From: Caldifarciminota bacterium | GTDB lineage: Bacteria > WOR-3 > Hydrothermia > UBA1063 > CAJXJZ01 | Assembly: GCA_027073945.1 (NCBI GenBank) | Contig: JALTEL010000434.1 | Location: 1 to 6,757 of the forward strand | Length of the DNA: 6,757 nucleotides | Reading direction: 5' to 3' | Shown: positions 6,175 to 6,757 of the stretch, piece by piece | How positions within the stretch are numbered: position 1 is the stretch's first letter | How the letters are laid out: each line of letters starts with the position of its first letter | Translations under genes and position numbers: made by a program | The notes under the pieces: generated by a model | What the model was told of the DNA's origin: nothing | The model's input: only the letters and a program-made list of their open reading frames with translations | Databases searched by the model: none

Positions 6175-6757
6175 ATGACGCTTGCAATTGGAATGATAGC
6201 GCAAGACAAGGAAGACCGCTCTGTCTTGCTTACCAGTGATACGCTTGTATCATGGGGAGAATTGAGATTCAGAGAGAGAAAAATATATGAAATTTCCGAC
6301 TATCCTGTGCTTGTTGCAGGCAGTGGAGTTGTCGGACTTATTAAGGAAGCCGTTAATGTCATTGAACAGGTGCTTCATGAACAAATTGGCAATAATTTTT
6401 CCATTCCCAGACTGCGTGACACAATGCCCAAGGTTTCGAATTACGCCTATCAGGTTATGAAATACTTCGCAGACAGAAAAGATAATGAATTATCAAGTAA
6501 CTTATTTTTTAGTCTTATTATAGCTGCATCGGATGAAGGGGGAGATATATTACTTTACAGAATAGATCCGTTCGGTATCCCCGAGCGATGTGACAACAAT
6601 CCCGGATATGCACTAATAGGAAGCGGTGCTGCATCAGGCGGAATACTTGCTTTAAGCGAATACTTTCCATCCGACAGCGTACCAAACATAGATGAAGCAA
6701 CGGAACTCGCAGCATACATCATCTCACTTGTATCCAGCGTTGACTCCACAGTCGGAG
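6175..6757 (+). CDS. Proteasome-beta/HslV-like Ntn hydrolase (N-terminal 194 residues, runs off the window)
   Basis: Translation from ATG 6175 gives MTLAIGMIAQ..., open to the right edge. It follows the proteasome-beta/HslV pattern. Thr2 would become the N-terminal nucleophile after Met removal. TSD places Asp22 where the proteasome has Asp17, and ERKIYEI places Lys36 where it has Lys33. VLVAGSG (45-51) matches the 'AG' strand, YALIGSGAASGG (145-156) matches 'IGSG', and VDSTVG (189-194) matches the conserved D-S-x-x-G near the active site. All catalytic positions visible are thus kept, so an active self-compartmentalised peptidase is plausible; HslV, a 20S beta-like protein or an Anbu-type protein are alternatives, and the missing C-terminus prevents a choice. 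GGAGG (6163-6167) lies seven bases before the ATG, and only two bases separate it from the Dcd-like gene, so it belongs to the same operon. Confidence 0.78.
   Translation, partial: MTLAIGMIAQDKEDRSVLLTSDTLVSWGELRFRERKIYEISDYPVLVAGSGVVGLIKEAVNVIEQVLHEQIGNNFSIPRLRDTMPKVSNYAYQVMKYFADRKDNELSSNLFFSLIIAASDEGGDILLYRIDPFGIPERCDNNPGYALIGSGAASGGILALSEYFPSDSVPNIDEATELAAYIISLVSSVDSTVG

Overview
The window is an AT-rich (clearly below 50% GC), gene-dense stretch of a bacterial chromosome. It holds two groups of plus-strand genes with one long minus-strand gene between them. The minus-strand product is a secreted repeat propeller whose C-terminal tail resembles a type IX secretion / FlgD-like sorting domain. 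That tail suggests the Bacteroidetes-Chlorobi-Fibrobacteres lineages or a candidate phylum that uses such tails (WOR-3 and Cloacimonadota are examples). This placement is an inference; no rRNA or other marker gene is present. No mobile element, tRNA, rRNA or CRISPR array is visible.

Left part (1-1845): the tail of an unidentified gene overlaps, through ATGA, a sugar-1-phosphate nucleotidyltransferase. That gene overlaps by 50 bases an aminoglycoside-phosphotransferase-fold sugar kinase. The kinase plus nucleotidyltransferase pair resembles AmgK-MurU, which converts cell-wall amino sugars recovered by recycling into UDP-sugars. An 11-bp perfect hairpin containing the kinase stop codon closes this operon and also lies just beyond the end of the convergent minus-strand gene.

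Middle (1859-4306): a 708-residue exported protein with LVIVD-type repeats, five of them in a row with a period of about 42 residues, followed by the sorting-like tail. Its upstream region is a 321-base divergent intergenic region. A good sigma-70-like promoter can be read there for each direction. The minus-strand promoter carries a perfect palindrome exactly between its -35 and -10 boxes, with a matching inverted copy just upstream.

Right part (4307-6757): five tightly packed plus-strand genes, at least the first four complete. They encode a PspC-domain membrane protein, a small LiaI/LiaF-like membrane protein, an exported DUF4097 (Toastrack, LiaG-like) beta-repeat protein, a dCTP-deaminase/dUTPase-fold protein that lacks the usual catalytic residues, and the start of a proteasome-beta/HslV-like N-terminal-nucleophile hydrolase. 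The first three look like a minimal Lia/Psp envelope-stress module without PspA, kinase or regulator in view. Its linkage to a degenerate Dcd-like protein and a proteasome-like protease is the most unusual aspect of the window.
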